Positions 35,617 through 50,157 of a stretch of DNA of 64,000 nt are shown piece by piece (position 1 is the stretch's first letter; each line of letters starts with the position of its first letter). A program made the translations under genes and the position numbers. Location: assembly GCF_019645875.1 (NCBI RefSeq), contig NZ_CP081000.1, forward strand, positions 806,001-870,000, written 5' to 3'. Origin of the DNA: Mycolicibacterium senegalense. Lineage in GTDB: Bacteria > Actinomycetota > Actinomycetes > Mycobacteriales > Mycobacteriaceae. The notes beneath the pieces were generated by a model that saw only the letters and a program-made list of their open reading frames with translations, was not told where the DNA came from and did no database searches.

Positions 35617-36939
35617 ATGGGGTTCTCGAACATCATGGACTCCAACAGCTACTCGGGGGGTTTTACGACCGATCCCGACACCGAGAAGTTGATCGAGGCC
35701 CGCACCCACCTACTCGGCCCGGCGTACCGGCTGTTCTACGAGCGGCCGGTACACCTGGTCCGGGGCAGCGGCAGCCACCTGTTCGACGCCGACGGCGCAC
35801 GCTACCTCGACGCGTACAACAACGTCGTCAGCGTCGGGCACTGCCACCCTCGGGTGGTGGCCGCCATCACCCGCCAAGCCGAGACACTCAACACCCACAC
35901 CCGCTATCTGCACGAGGGCATCGTGGAGTACTCACAGCGGCTGCTCGCCACGCTCCCCGCGGAAGTCGACCAGGTGATGTATGCGTGCACCGGATCGGAG
36001 GCCAATGACCTGGCGCTGCGGGTGGCGCAGATGTACACCGGCGCCCGCGGCGTCATCGTCACCGGTGACGCCTACCACGGCAATACCGAAGCGGTGACGG
36101 CGATTTCGCCGTCCATCGGCGGCGCCACCGCTATCGGCCCGCACGTACGCACGGTGCCCGCGCCGGACAGCTACCGCTCGGGTCCCGCTGTGGCAGAGCG
36201 TTTCCTGGCCGATTTGCAAGCCGCGATCGCCGACCTCGACGCCGCCGGGTTCGGGCTGAGCTGCCTGATCGTGGACACGTTCTTCTCCTCCGACGGCATC
36301 TACCCGGATCCGTCGGTACTGGCGCCGGCTGTGGTGGCGGCCCGTGCGGCCGGCGGGGTGTTCATCGCCGACGAGGTGCAACCCGGCTTCGGCCGCACCG
36401 GGGAGACGATGTGGGGCTTCACCCGCCACGGCGTCGTGCCCGATCTGGTCACGATGGGCAAACCCATGGCCAACGGCTTGCCGGTGGCGGCCATGGCAGC
36501 GCGCAGTGAGGTGCTCGAGGCGTTCGCCCGGGAGGTGCCTTACTTCAACACCTTCGGGGGCAATCCGGTATCGATGGCCGCCGCGGGCGCGGTGCTCGAC
36601 GTCATCGAGGACGAGGAGTTGATGGCGAATGCGGCGAGGGTCGGTACCGCCCTGCGCGACGAGCTCACCCGGATCGCCGCAGATGATCCGCGCATCGGCG
36701 ATGTCCGCGGGGCCGGGTTGTACGTCGGGGTCGAGATGGTGACGGACCGCGACAGCGCAGGTCCGGATCGGGTCGCGGCGCACGATCTGGTGAACGCGAT
36801 GCGGGACCGCAAAGTGCTCATCTCGGTTTGCGGAGCGCAGGGCAGTGTGCTGAAGGTGAGACCGCCCCTGGTATTCTCTCTGTCGGATGTGGACTGGTTC
36901 TGCACCGAATTCGCCGATGCGCTGCGGGAGCTGCGCTGA
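35617..36939 (+). CDS. Class III PLP-dependent aminotransferase
   Basis: A 440-aa fold-type I aminotransferase of class III. The PLP-binding Asp is in FIADEVQPGFGRTG, the Schiff-base Lys in DLVTMGKPMANGLPVAA, and the phosphate loop in CTGSEANDLALR. FNTFGGNPVSMAAA is the usual late motif. The group includes omega-amino acid, GABA and beta-alanine transaminases and phospho-lyases, so the substrate is open. The ATG at 35617 has GGGGGT about 6 nt upstream; a long open frame continues upstream but overlaps the permease. It probably degrades the substrate of the permease. Confidence 0.9.
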   Translation: MGFSNIMDSNSYSGGFTTDPDTEKLIEARTHLLGPAYRLFYERPVHLVRGSGSHLFDADGARYLDAYNNVVSVGHCHPRVVAAITRQAETLNTHTRYLHEGIVEYSQRLLATLPAEVDQVMYACTGSEANDLALRVAQMYTGARGVIVTGDAYHGNTEAVTAISPSIGGATAIGPHVRTVPAPDSYRSGPAVAERFLADLQAAIADLDAAGFGLSCLIVDTFFSSDGIYPDPSVLAPAVVAARAAGGVFIADEVQPGFGRTGETMWGFTRHGVVPDLVTMGKPMANGLPVAAMAARSEVLEAFAREVPYFNTFGGNPVSMAAAGAVLDVIEDEELMANAARVGTALRDELTRIAADDPRIGDVRGAGLYVGVEMVTDRDSAGPDRVAAHDLVNAMRDRKVLISVCGAQGSVLKVRPPLVFSLSDVDWFCTEFADALRELR

Positions 36940-36991
36940 GCAAAAGCAGAGCATCTGGCCGTCCAAACCCTGATTGAGGGAAGCTGTATCA

Positions 36992-39067
36992 GTGCCAGAG
37001 GCAGACGTCGCTACCGCGATATACATTGCATCGCCTGAAGGTGACACCGGAAAGTCGACGATTGCTCTCGGCATTCTTCATCGACTTGCCGCAACCGTGC
37101 CGAGGGTGGGGGTGTTCCGCCCGATCACCCGCCTGGGCGAGGACCGCGACTACATTCTCGAACTGCTGCTGGCCGGGACCACCGCGGGACTGAGCTACGA
37201 CGACTGTGTCGGGGTCAGCTACCAGCAGGTGCACGAGGATCCCGACGTCGCCATCGCCGACATCGTCGACCGGTTCCACCGCGTGGCCGAGCAGTGCGAC
37301 GCCGTGCTGATCGTCGGCAGCGACTACACCGACGTCGCCACCCCCAGCGAGCTGAGCATGAACGCCCGCATCGCGGTCAACCTCGGCGCACCCGTCGTGC
37401 TCGCGGTCAAGGCCGCCGATCGCACCCCCGCCGAGGTCGCCCATGTGGTCGAGGTCTGCCTGGCCGAACTGAACCACCAGCATGCGCATGCCGCGGCCGT
37501 CGTCGCCAACCGGTGCGACCCGGCCCAGCTGGGCGCGGTGGCCGAGGCCCTCAAACCGCTCGGCCCGCCCGCCTATGTGCTTCCCGAGGAGCCGTTGCTG
37601 GTGGCCCCGTCGGTGGCCGAACTACAGGTGGCCGTCGACGGCACGATGATCGCGGGGGATCCCGAGCTGCTCTCGCGGGAGGCCATGGGCGTGATGGTGG
37701 CCGGGATGACGGCCGAGCACTGCCTGGAGCGGCTGACCGAGGGCGTCGCGGTGGTGACCCCGGGTGACCGTTCCGACGTGGTGCTGGCGGTGGTCAGCGC
37801 CCATGCCGCAGAAGGCTTTCCGTCACTGTCCTGCATCATCCTCAACGGCGGGCTCGAGCTGCATCCGGCCATCGCGGCGCTGGTCGAAGGACTCGGGCTG
37901 CGGCTGCCGATCGTGGCTACCAAATACGGCACCTTCGAGACCGCGAGCCGGGTGGCCGGGACTCGCGGCCGGGTCACGGCGACATCGCAGCGCAAGATCG
38001 ACACCGCGCTGGCCCTGATGGACAAACACGTCGACGTCAACGACCTGCTCGCGCAGCTGAGCATCCCGATCCCGGCGGTCACCACCCCGCAGATGTTCAC
38101 CTACCAACTGCTCGACCAGGCCCGCTCGGACCGCAAGCGCATAGTGTTGCCCGAAGGCACCGACGATCGCATCCTCAAGGCCGCCGGCCGGCTGCTGCAA
38201 CACGAGGTGGCAGAGCTGACCATCCTCGGCGAGGAGAGCCAGATCCGCTCCCGGGCAGCCGAACTCGGTGTGAACCTCGACGCGGCCTCGGTGCTCGATC
38301 CGCGTACCAGCGAACTGTGTGACCAGTTCGCCGAGCAGTACGCCGAACTCCGCCGCAAGAAGGGGGTGACGGTCGAGCAGGCCCGCGAGATCATCCACGA
38401 CGTCTCGTACTTCGGCACGATGCTGGTGCACAACCAGATGGTCGACGGCATGGTGTCGGGCGCGGCGCACACCACCGCGCACACGGTGCGGCCGGCCTTC
38501 GAGATCATCCGCACCGCACCGGGGATCTCGACGGTGTCGAGCATCTTCCTGATGTGCCTGGCCGACCGCGTGCTGGCCTATGGTGACTGCGCGATCGTGC
38601 CCGATCCGACCTCGGAGCAACTCGCTGACATCGCCATCTCGTCGGCGCGCACCGCCGCCCAGTTCGGCATCGACCCGCGGGTGGCCATGCTGTCCTACTC
38701 GACTGGCACCTCGGGCACCGGCGCCGACGTCGACAAGGTTCGTGCGGCAACGGAATTGGTGCGTCAGCGGGAACCGGATCTGTTGGTCGAGGGGCCGATC
38801 CAGTACGACGCCGCGGTAGAGCCGTCGGTGGCGGCGACGAAGATGCCGGATTCGCCCGTGGCGGGGCGCGCCACCGTGCTGATCTTCCCCGATCTCAACA
38901 CCGGCAACAACACGTACAAGGCCGTTCAGCGCAGCGCCGGCGCGATCGCCATCGGCCCGGTGCTGCAGGGGCTCAACAAACCGGTCAACGATCTGTCCCG
39001 CGGCGCGCTCGTGGAGGACATCGTCAACACCGTGGCGATCACGGCGATTCAGGCACAGGGGTGCTGA
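36992..39067 (+). CDS. pta: Phosphate acetyltransferase, long form
   Basis: This enzyme interconverts acetyl-CoA and acetyl phosphate. It is the 691-aa long form. An N-terminal BioD-like P-loop domain ([17 protein letters not shown]) comes first, then a DRTGG region, then the catalytic PTA domain from residue ~370 ([39 protein letters not shown]). The GTG at 36992 is chosen because GAGGGAAG lies about 8 nt upstream and the length fits the family; TTG 36974 would include this site. The stop overlaps the ackA ATG by one base (TGATG), so the pair forms an acetate-metabolism operon. Confidence 0.95.
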   Translation: MPEADVATAIYIASPEGDTGKSTIALGILHRLAATVPRVGVFRPITRLGEDRDYILELLLAGTTAGLSYDDCVGVSYQQVHEDPDVAIADIVDRFHRVAEQCDAVLIVGSDYTDVATPSELSMNARIAVNLGAPVVLAVKAADRTPAEVAHVVEVCLAELNHQHAHAAAVVANRCDPAQLGAVAEALKPLGPPAYVLPEEPLLVAPSVAELQVAVDGTMIAGDPELLSREAMGVMVAGMTAEHCLERLTEGVAVVTPGDRSDVVLAVVSAHAAEGFPSLSCIILNGGLELHPAIAALVEGLGLRLPIVATKYGTFETASRVAGTRGRVTATSQRKIDTALALMDKHVDVNDLLAQLSIPIPAVTTPQMFTYQLLDQARSDRKRIVLPEGTDDRILKAAGRLLQHEVAELTILGEESQIRSRAAELGVNLDAASVLDPRTSELCDQFAEQYAELRRKKGVTVEQAREIIHDVSYFGTMLVHNQMVDGMVSGAAHTTAHTVRPAFEIIRTAPGISTVSSIFLMCLADRVLAYGDCAIVPDPTSEQLADIAISSARTAAQFGIDPRVAMLSYSTGTSGTGADVDKVRAATELVRQREPDLLVEGPIQYDAAVEPSVAATKMPDSPVAGRATVLIFPDLNTGNNTYKAVQRSAGAIAIGPVLQGLNKPVNDLSRGALVEDIVNTVAITAIQAQGC

Positions 39068-40197
39068 TGACAGTCCTGGTGGTGAACTCGGGTTCCTCGT
39101 CGCTCAAATACGCGGTGGTGAAACCGGATACGGGTGAGTTCCTGGCCGACGGCATCATCGAGCAGATCGGCTCGGCCCAGGTACCGGATCATGACGCCGC
39201 GCTGCGGGCGGCGTTCGACGAGCTGGCCGGGCAGGGTCTGCACCTGGACACGCTCGGCTTGGTGGCCGTGGGGCACCGGGTGGTACACGGCGGCACGTCC
39301 TTTTACCGGCCGACCCTGATCGACGACGAGCTGATCGCCAAGGTGCAGGAGCTGGCCCCGCTGGCCCCGTTGCACAATCCGCCGGCGCTGCTGGGTATCG
39401 AGGTGGCGTGCAAGCTGCTGCCCGATCTGCCGCACGTCGCGGTGTTCGACACCGCGTTCTTCCACAACCTGCCCGAAGCGGCGGCGACCTACGCGATCGA
39501 CCGTGAGGTGGCCGAGCGCTGGGGCATCCGGCGCTACGGTTTCCACGGCACCTCACACCAGTACGTCAGCCAGCAGGCGGCTGCCTTCCTCGATCAACCG
39601 TACGAGTCGCTGAATCAGATTGTGCTGCACCTGGGTAACGGGGCGTCGGCGTCGGCGATCTCCGGCGGCCGGCCGGTGGACACCTCGATGGGCCTGACGC
39701 CGATGGAGGGCCTGGTGATGGGCACGCGCAGCGGCGACGTCGATCCGGGCATCATCATGTACCTGTGCCGCGCGGCCGGTATGGGGGTCGAGGACATCGA
39801 CACGATGCTCAACCGACAGTCGGGTGTGCGCGGCCTCGGCGGCGAGAACGACTTCCGCAAACTGCGGGCCCGCATCGAATCCGGAGACCAGAACGCCCAA
39901 TTGGCCTACGACGTCTACATCCACCGGCTCCGCAAGTACGTCGGTGCCTATCTCGCGGTGTTGGGCCGCACCGATGTCATCAGCTTCACCGCGGGAGTGG
40001 GGGAGAACGATGCCGCGGTGCGTCGCGATGCGCTGGCCGGGTTGACCGGCCTGGGAATCGCGATCGACGAAGCACTCAACACCTCGTCGTCACGTGAGGC
40101 TCGGCGCATCTCCACACCGGACTCACCGGTGACGGTGCTGGTGGTGCCGACCAACGAGGAGCTGGCGATCGCGCAGGCCGCCGCGGCCTTGGTGTGA
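39067..40197 (+). CDS. ackA: Acetate kinase
   Basis: This enzyme interconverts acetyl phosphate plus ADP and acetate plus ATP. The 376 aa have the family pattern: [12 protein letters not shown] at the N-terminus, [23 protein letters not shown] and the ASKHA phosphate region [20 protein letters not shown] is near the C-terminus. It is coupled to pta through a TGATG overlap. The 3' end lies 6 bp from the end of the convergent pknG gene. Confidence 0.96.
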   Translation: MTVLVVNSGSSSLKYAVVKPDTGEFLADGIIEQIGSAQVPDHDAALRAAFDELAGQGLHLDTLGLVAVGHRVVHGGTSFYRPTLIDDELIAKVQELAPLAPLHNPPALLGIEVACKLLPDLPHVAVFDTAFFHNLPEAAATYAIDREVAERWGIRRYGFHGTSHQYVSQQAAAFLDQPYESLNQIVLHLGNGASASAISGGRPVDTSMGLTPMEGLVMGTRSGDVDPGIIMYLCRAAGMGVEDIDTMLNRQSGVRGLGGENDFRKLRARIESGDQNAQLAYDVYIHRLRKYVGAYLAVLGRTDVISFTAGVGENDAAVRRDALAGLTGLGIAIDEALNTSSSREARRISTPDSPVTVLVVPTNEELAIAQAAAALV

Positions 40198-40203
40198 CAG
40201 CAG

Positions 40204-43460
<3,257 letters not shown>

Positions 43461-43463
<3 letters not shown>

Positions 43464-43535
43464 CAGCGGCTGTCTCTTCTTCGCGCAAGCGCTCATCAGC
43501 GGCTGTCTCTTCTTCGCGCAAGCGCTCATCAGCGG
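43461..43535 (-). repeat. 33-bp tandem repeat at the glnX/glnH junction (2.3 copies)
   Basis: Copies at 43461-43493 and 43494-43526 are identical, and the first 9 bases of a third lie at 43527-43535. Read on the minus strand, each unit starts with the overlap TGATGAG and contains the purine-rich GAAGAAGAGA about 10 nt before the next ATG, so each copy carries a ribosome-binding site and an in-frame start. The first TGA ends glnX. The unit is 11 codons, so copy-number change would keep glnH in frame. There are no spacers, so it is not CRISPR. Confidence 0.92.
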
Positions 43536-44848
43536 TACTCACTGAGTCGAGGCCACAAGCCCAGCGCCACCGCCAGCGCCGCGGCCACACTGAGCAACGC
43601 CGCACCCACCGTCGCGCCGGACAGCACCCGGCGGGCATTGGCGATGTCGTTGCGCAGCTGGCTGCGGCTCTCCTGGATGCCCTTGGACAACGCGTCGTCG
43701 AGCTTGTCGAAGGCCGGCGTGGAATCGTCCTCGCCGGTGCCCAGGGCCACCTGCGTCGCGGCCTGATAGTTGCCCACCGCGATGTAGGCGTTGATCCGGT
43801 CATCGGCCGTGCGCCACTTGACGAGGAGATCTTCGGCGCCGGTCAGATCGCTCTTGTCGATGCCGGTGTCGCGGGCCAGATACTGCGCCAGTTGTTGCTG
43901 CATAGCCTCGATGCGCTGGTAATAGGACTGCTTGCGCAGGTTCTCGTCGCCGCGCCGGATCAGGGCCAGCGTCTCGTCGGCCCGGGCCTGCTGGGCGGTG
44001 ATGGCCAGGTTGGTCACCGTCTTGAGCGATTCGGCGGCGGTGTCCTTGGCACTGCGGCTGTCCGACGTCGAGATCACCAGCGCCGTGGTCACCCAGATCA
44101 GCATGATCAGCACGGCCAGGCCACCCGCCACGAAGCCGATGTTCACCCGCCGCCGGGTCCGCCGCGCCAGCCAGCGATTGGCGAACACCCCGAACATCAG
44201 CGTCGCCAACACCACCAACATGACCGGGGCCGGGATCCGGGTGGAGGCCGTCGTCTCGGCGTCCACCCGGGCGGAGGTCTCCTCGTAGAGCCGCTGGGCG
44301 TCGGGCAGGATCTGCGACTGCATCAGGGCCGAGGCCTCGGAGAGATACGACGAACCGACGGGGTTGCCCGCTCGGTTGTTGGTGCGTGCGGTCTCGACCA
44401 GGCCGGTGTAGACGGCCAGCCGCGCGTTGATCCGGCCGAGCAGCTGCACCAGCGTCTCGTCGGTCAGCCCGCTCGATGCCCGCGTCACCGCCACCGAGGC
44501 GTCGGTGATGGCCTGTTCGTAACGCTGCCGCACATCGCGGGGTTCGGCGCCGGCGATGAAGGCGGTGGCCGCGGCGGCGTCGGCGACCGACAGCGTGGTG
44601 TAGAGCTGGCCGGCCGCGAACGCCAGAGGCTCGGTGTGGTCGAGCACCGTGGTCAACGCCTGCTGGCGGTCGTTGATGGTGGTGGACGTCGCGAATGCGC
44701 TCGCGAGCACGAGTGCGGACAACACGAGCCCGATCGTCAGGATGCGTCCGGGAGTGGTCCACAGAAACCACCAACGCGGATGGGCAGGAGTGGTCGGCGA
44801 CCGGGACGCGAGCGGTTCGGTCGAGGGATGTGCCAACTCCACAGTCAC
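43529..44848 (-). CDS. glnX: GlnX-type membrane sensor (Rv0412c-like)
   Basis: A 439-aa membrane protein. It has helices near residues 33-50 (ILTIGLVLSALVLASAFATS), ~205-225 and 232-255 (VLIMLIWVTTALVISTS), and a final one near 418-435. Two outer helical regions lie between, resembling the four-helix sensor domains of chemoreceptors. In mycobacteria GlnX, together with GlnH, passes the Asp/Glu signal to PknG. It is first in the operon and is followed by glnH through the repeated TGATGAG junction. The start codon is GTG-type, and TATAGT (44901-44896) about 47 nt upstream may be its -10 box. Confidence 0.87.
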   Translation of the reverse strand: MTVELAHPSTEPLASRSPTTPAHPRWWFLWTTPGRILTIGLVLSALVLASAFATSTTINDRQQALTTVLDHTEPLAFAAGQLYTTLSVADAAAATAFIAGAEPRDVRQRYEQAITDASVAVTRASSGLTDETLVQLLGRINARLAVYTGLVETARTNNRAGNPVGSSYLSEASALMQSQILPDAQRLYEETSARVDAETTASTRIPAPVMLVVLATLMFGVFANRWLARRTRRRVNIGFVAGGLAVLIMLIWVTTALVISTSDSRSAKDTAAESLKTVTNLAITAQQARADETLALIRRGDENLRKQSYYQRIEAMQQQLAQYLARDTGIDKSDLTGAEDLLVKWRTADDRINAYIAVGNYQAATQVALGTGEDDSTPAFDKLDDALSKGIQESRSQLRNDIANARRVLSGATVGAALLSVAAALAVALGLWPRLSEYR

Positions 44849-44895
44849 CTGCGCACGGACCTCATTTAGTTTCGGTGCAATCGGGGCGTGCCACC

Positions 44896-44977
44896 ACTAT
44901 AAAAAAATTCTAAGAGGGCCGCGCTTAGGCTCGCGGAGAAATTGGGCCGCACCGAAACCGGCGGCGTTCCTTATCCT
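44896..44977. promoter_or_regulatory. Divergent promoters for glnX-glnH-pknG and mutT3
   Basis: On the minus strand TATAGT (44901-44896) beside a seven-A tract (44901-44907) is a candidate -10 for the glnX operon. On the plus strand TAGGCT (44926-44931) and TATCCT (44972-44977) are candidate -10 boxes for mutT3. The second ends 6 nt before the GTG at 44984, a leaderless arrangement that decides the mutT3 start. The A-tract lacks a stem and is not a terminator. Confidence 0.55.
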
Positions 44978-44983
44978 GTACGG

Positions 44984-45487
44984 GTGCGCGGCGACGGTGA
45001 CGGTTGGGTGTTCTCCGACAACGGCGCCCGCTACTGGGGGCGCCACGGTGCGGCGGGTCTGTTGCTGCGGGCACCGTGGCCGGGCGGAGCGGCGGTGCTG
45101 CTGCAGCACCGGGCCCCGTGGAGTCATCAGGGCGGCACCTGGGCGCTGCCGGGCGGTGCCCGAGACAGTCACGAGACGGCCGAGCAGGCCGCGGTCCGGG
45201 AAGCCCACGAGGAGGCCGGGGTGACGGCCGAGCAGCTCACTGTGCGGACCACGGTGGTGACGGCCGAGGTGGCCGGCCTCGGCGGCACGCACTGGTCCTA
45301 CACCACGGTGATCGCCGACGTGCCCGAACCGCTGGAGACGATTCCCAACCGGGAGAGCTCCGAGTTGCGCTGGGTGGCCGAGGACGAGGTCGCCGAGTTG
45401 CCGCTGCATCCCGGGTTCGCCGCGAGCTGGGGTCAGCTGCGGATGGTGACGGCGTCGCTGCCGTTGGAACTCAACCCGCCGCGTTGA
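44984..45487 (+). CDS. mutT3: Nudix hydrolase MutT3
   Basis: A 167-aa Nudix hydrolase, the Rv0413 counterpart. In M. tuberculosis it acts on oxidised or damaged nucleotides and GDP-type substrates. The complete Nudix box is present: [23 protein letters not shown], with the G, E, REA and EEAG in register. The GTG at 44984 is chosen because TATCCT ends 6 nt upstream; the longer frame from TTG 44942 would contain that promoter. The 3' end overlaps the convergent thiE gene by 17 bp. Confidence 0.9.
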   Translation: MRGDGDGWVFSDNGARYWGRHGAAGLLLRAPWPGGAAVLLQHRAPWSHQGGTWALPGGARDSHETAEQAAVREAHEEAGVTAEQLTVRTTVVTAEVAGLGGTHWSYTTVIADVPEPLETIPNRESSELRWVAEDEVAELPLHPGFAASWGQLRMVTASLPLELNPPR

Positions 45488-46142
45488 GCGCGTCCTTGAG
45501 ATCTTCGGCCGCTGCTCGGGGATCGTCGGCCGCGGTGATCGCCCGGACCACCACGACGCGCCGGGCCCCGGCAGCCAGAACCTCTGCCAGCCGCTGCTGA
45601 TCGATCCCACCGATGGCGAACCACGGCTTGGCCGGATTCAGTGCAGCCGTCGAACGCACCAGGTCCAGTCCCGGTGCGGACCGGCCCGGCTTGGTCGGAG
45701 TCGGCCAGCACGGCCCGACGCAGAAGTAGTCCACTGATTCGTCGATCGCGGCTGCGGCCTGCGCGGCGTCGTGGGTGGAGCGGCCGATCAGCGGGCGCTC
45801 GCCGATGATGCCGCGGGCGATGCCCAGCGGCAGATCGTCCTGCCCGAGGTGCAGCACGTCGGCTCCGGCGGCCAGCGCGATGTCGGCGCGGTCGTTGACG
45901 GCCAGCAAGGCGCCGTGGCGCCGGGCGGCGTCGGCCAGTATCTCGAGCGCTTCGAGCTCCTGGCGCGCCTCCAACGGGCCGAACTGCTTCTCCCCGGCCG
46001 AGCCCTTGTCGCGCAGCTGGATCAGATCGACCCCGCCGGCCAGCGCGGCATCGGCGAATTCGGCCAGGTCACCACTCTCGCGGCGGGCGTCGGTGCACAG
46101 GTAGAGGGTGGCGCGCTGCAAACGGTCGAAGGGTGATTCCAC
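45471..46142 (-). CDS. thiE: Thiamine-phosphate synthase
   Basis: This enzyme joins hydroxymethylpyrimidine diphosphate and the thiazole phosphate to make thiamine phosphate. The 223 aa form a TIM barrel with [13 protein letters not shown] at the start. [14 protein letters not shown] is the pyrophosphate loop, [20 protein letters not shown] follows, with GQDDLPL, and [11 protein letters not shown] contains the SxxPTxTK-like motif. The start is GTG at 46142, with TAGGTT 6 nt upstream (leaderless). It lies divergent from thiO and outside the riboswitch, which is on the other strand. Confidence 0.93.
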   Translation of the reverse strand: MESPFDRLQRATLYLCTDARRESGDLAEFADAALAGGVDLIQLRDKGSAGEKQFGPLEARQELEALEILADAARRHGALLAVNDRADIALAAGADVLHLGQDDLPLGIARGIIGERPLIGRSTHDAAQAAAAIDESVDYFCVGPCWPTPTKPGRSAPGLDLVRSTAALNPAKPWFAIGGIDQQRLAEVLAAGARRVVVVRAITAADDPRAAAEDLKDALNAAG

Positions 46143-46148
46143 ACCGCG

Positions 46149-46176
46149 AACCTAGCCTGTGCCGCCCGAGTACCCT
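46149..46176. promoter_or_regulatory. Back-to-back promoters for thiE and the thiO operon
   Basis: TAGGTT (46154-46149, minus strand) is 6 nt from the thiE GTG. TACCCT (46171-46176, plus strand) would start a transcript near 46183, just before the TPP riboswitch. Both -10 boxes lie within 28 bp, so polymerases may interfere. Confidence 0.55.
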
Positions 46177-46185
46177 GGAACGGCA

Positions 46186-46278
46186 ATACGGGAGTCCCGG
46201 GGACGAGGGGCTGAGAGTGGGCATACGGACCGGCCCTGACCGTCACACCTGATCCGGGTCATGCCGGCGTAGGGAGCG
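46186..46278 (+). promoter_or_regulatory. TPP (THI-box) riboswitch
   Basis: A leader RNA that binds thiamine pyrophosphate. The pyrimidine-binding core CTGAGA is at 46211-46216. The second core is CCTGATCCGGGTCATGCC followed by GGCGTAGGGAG, ending at 46276, and both match the THI-box consensus in order and spacing. The last AGGGAG is also the best ribosome-binding site for thiO (ATG at 46283), so ligand binding should hide it and block translation. Limits are approximate by about 5 nt on the 5' side. Confidence 0.93.
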
Positions 46279-46282
46279 GAGT

Positions 46283-47298
46283 ATGGCAACAGGAGCAGCC
46301 AGGACACTCGCCGTCATCGGCGGCGGTGTCATCGGGCTGTCCGTGGCACGGCGGGCGGCGCTGGACGGCTGGACCGTGCGGCTGCACTGCGCGCCCGAGC
46401 GGGGGGCGTCGTGGGTGGCCGGCGGCATGCTGGCCCCGCACAGCGAAGGATGGCCGGGCGAGGAGCAGATCCTGCAGATCGGCCTCGAATCGCTGAAGTT
46501 GTGGCACTCGGGGTTCCTTGACGGGCTGGCCCCCGAAGTGGTGACGGCGCGCGAGTCGCTCGTCGTCGCCGTCGACCGGGCCGACGTGGCTGACCTGCAC
46601 ACCGTCGCCGAATGGCTGTCGGCTCAGGGGCAGCCGGTCGAGCTGACCACGACCGCCCGCGACGTGGAACCGCTACTGGCCCAGGGTATTCGGCATGGCT
46701 TCCGGGCTACCACCGAACTCGCTGTGGACAACCGCGCCGTGGTCGACGGGCTGGCCGCGCATTGCGAAAAGCTGGCGGTGCGGTGGGCCGGACCGGTCGA
46801 GGACCTCAGCGAGGTCCTAGATGTCGACGCGGTGGTGATCGCCAACGGGATCGACGCGCCGAAGCTCCTGCCGGGCCTTCCGGTACGCCCGGTCAAGGGC
46901 GAGGTGCTGCGGCTGCGCTGGCGCAAGGGCTGTATGCCGGTGCCGCAGCGCGTGGTTCGGGCCCGGGTGCACGGGCGGCCGGTGTACCTGGTGCCGCGCG
47001 CCGACGGCGTGGTGGTCGGGGCCACCCAGTACGAGCACGGCCGCGACACCGCGCCGGTGGTCAGCGGGGTGCGCGACCTCCTCGAAGACGCATGCGCGGT
47101 GATGCCCGCGCTCGGCGAGTACGAACTGGCCGAGACCGCGGCCGGGCTGCGTCCCATGACGCCCGACGGGTTGCCGCGCGTCGAGCGGGTCGACGAACGC
47201 ACGCTGGTGGCCGTCGGACACGGCCGGAACGGATTTCTGTTGGCGCCGTGGACCGCTGAGCGGATCGCGGCTGAGCTCGAGATGAGTGTGGGAGCGAA

Positions 47299-47302
<4 letters not shown>
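46283..47302 (+). CDS. thiO: Glycine oxidase ThiO
   Basis: A 339-aa FAD-dependent amino acid oxidase (DAO fold) that oxidises glycine to the imine used for the thiazole ring. The dinucleotide motif is VIGGGVIGLSVARRAALDG. GLRPMTPDGLPRVERVD and VGHGRNGFLLAP near the end match ThiO and DAO C-termini. It is first gene of the riboswitch operon, and its ATG is 6 nt after the riboswitch end. The stop overlaps thiS by 4 bp (ATGA). Confidence 0.93.
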
Positions 47303-49017
<1,715 letters not shown>

Positions 49018-49070
49018 GCCAAGCCCGTGCCGACCCGTTTTCACCCGTCACGTGGCGGGTATTCAGCGGC

Positions 49071-50096
49071 ATGCGGTTGGGTGTGCTCGACGTCGGCTCG
49101 AACGCCGCGCAGTTGCAGGTGGTGGACGCGTTCGCCGGCGCCCCGCCATTGCCCTTGCGCGGTGTGAAGGTGCCCACCCGGCTTGGCCAGGATGCCAGCA
49201 TTGAGGGGGCGGTCGGGCAGTCGGGCGTCGACCGGATCGTTGCCGCGGTACGCGCGGCGGTCGACGCGGCGCAGGCTCTCCACGTGGATCAGCTTTACCC
49301 CTTTGTCACCGCGGCGATTCGCGACTCCAGCAACTGTGCCGACGTTCTGGACTGCGTGGCTGCCGAGACCGGGGTCCGGCTGCGGTTCCTCAGCGGTGAG
49401 CAGGAGGCCAAGCTCACGTACTTCGCGGTGCGCAGTTGGTATGGGTGGCAGGCCGGCCGGCTGCTCAACATCGATATCGGCGGGTGCTCAATGGAACTCG
49501 CATTCGGTCGCGACGCCATCCCGGAACTGGCGGTGTCCCTTCCGCTGGGCGCCGGTCGGGTAAGTACCGATTTCCTGCGGCCGGATCCGCCGTCGGTAGC
49601 CCAGGTGAAGGATCTGCGCCGGTATGTCCGCCAGCAGGTGCGCGAGGTGGCCAACCGGGTGCAGTGGGAGGGCACACCCAGACGGGTGATCGCGACCTCG
49701 AAAACGTTCAAACAGCTGGCCCGCTTCGGCGGCGCCGCCTGCGGACGCAAGGGCCCCTTCATCCGTCGCACCCTGACGAGGGCGCAAGTTCGCCGGTCCA
49801 TAGCTGACCTGATGGCCGTCGGCGTACAGGATCGCGCGCAGTTCCGCGGCATCAAGCCGGCCCGGGCCTGGCAGGTCCTCGGCGGTGCGGTGGTGGCATT
49901 CGAAACCATGCGCTGTCTGGGTGTGGAAGAGGTCGAGGTCAGTCCGTGGGCGCTGCGTGAGGGCATCATGCTCGAGTACCTGTCGTCCCTGCGAGCGCCC
50001 GAGAGTGAACTGACATTGCAGCTGTTGCGGTTCGATGGGTCCAAAGACATGGCGACGGTCACCGCGCTGACCCCTGGTGCAGGCAAACAGCGGTGA
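49071..50096 (+). CDS. Ppx/GppA-like phosphatase homologue with altered phosphate loops
   Basis: A 341-aa member of the exopolyphosphatase/guanosine pentaphosphatase family, close in plan to mycobacterial Ppx1. The start MRLGVLDVGSNAAQLQVVDA differs from the usual GSNT, and the second loop is IDIGGCSMELAFG instead of GGGS-E. Otherwise FVTAAIRDSSNCADVL, LSGEQEAKLTYFAVR and SPWALREGIMLEYL fit well. The ATG at 49071 is chosen by homology; an upstream frame overlaps the SGNH gene. Activity on polyphosphate or (p)ppGpp is uncertain because of the altered loops. It lies 53 bp after the SGNH gene. Confidence 0.85.
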   Translation: MRLGVLDVGSNAAQLQVVDAFAGAPPLPLRGVKVPTRLGQDASIEGAVGQSGVDRIVAAVRAAVDAAQALHVDQLYPFVTAAIRDSSNCADVLDCVAAETGVRLRFLSGEQEAKLTYFAVRSWYGWQAGRLLNIDIGGCSMELAFGRDAIPELAVSLPLGAGRVSTDFLRPDPPSVAQVKDLRRYVRQQVREVANRVQWEGTPRRVIATSKTFKQLARFGGAACGRKGPFIRRTLTRAQVRRSIADLMAVGVQDRAQFRGIKPARAWQVLGGAVVAFETMRCLGVEEVEVSPWALREGIMLEYLSSLRAPESELTLQLLRFDGSKDMATVTALTPGAGKQR

Positions 50097-50157
50097 GTCC
50101 GATGTGGCGGGAATGTTCAGTTGAACTGACCTGAGTAGTCAGAACACAACGCCTGCA

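Noticed and set aside
44900..44915. Rho-independent terminator at the A-tract
   Set aside because: No GC-rich stem precedes the tract on either strand, and the position between two divergent genes favours a promoter.
50097..50157. Operator in the partly symmetric sequence before the ABC transporter genes
   Set aside because: TGTTCAG and CAGAACA pair imperfectly over a long spacer, which is too weak to separate from chance.
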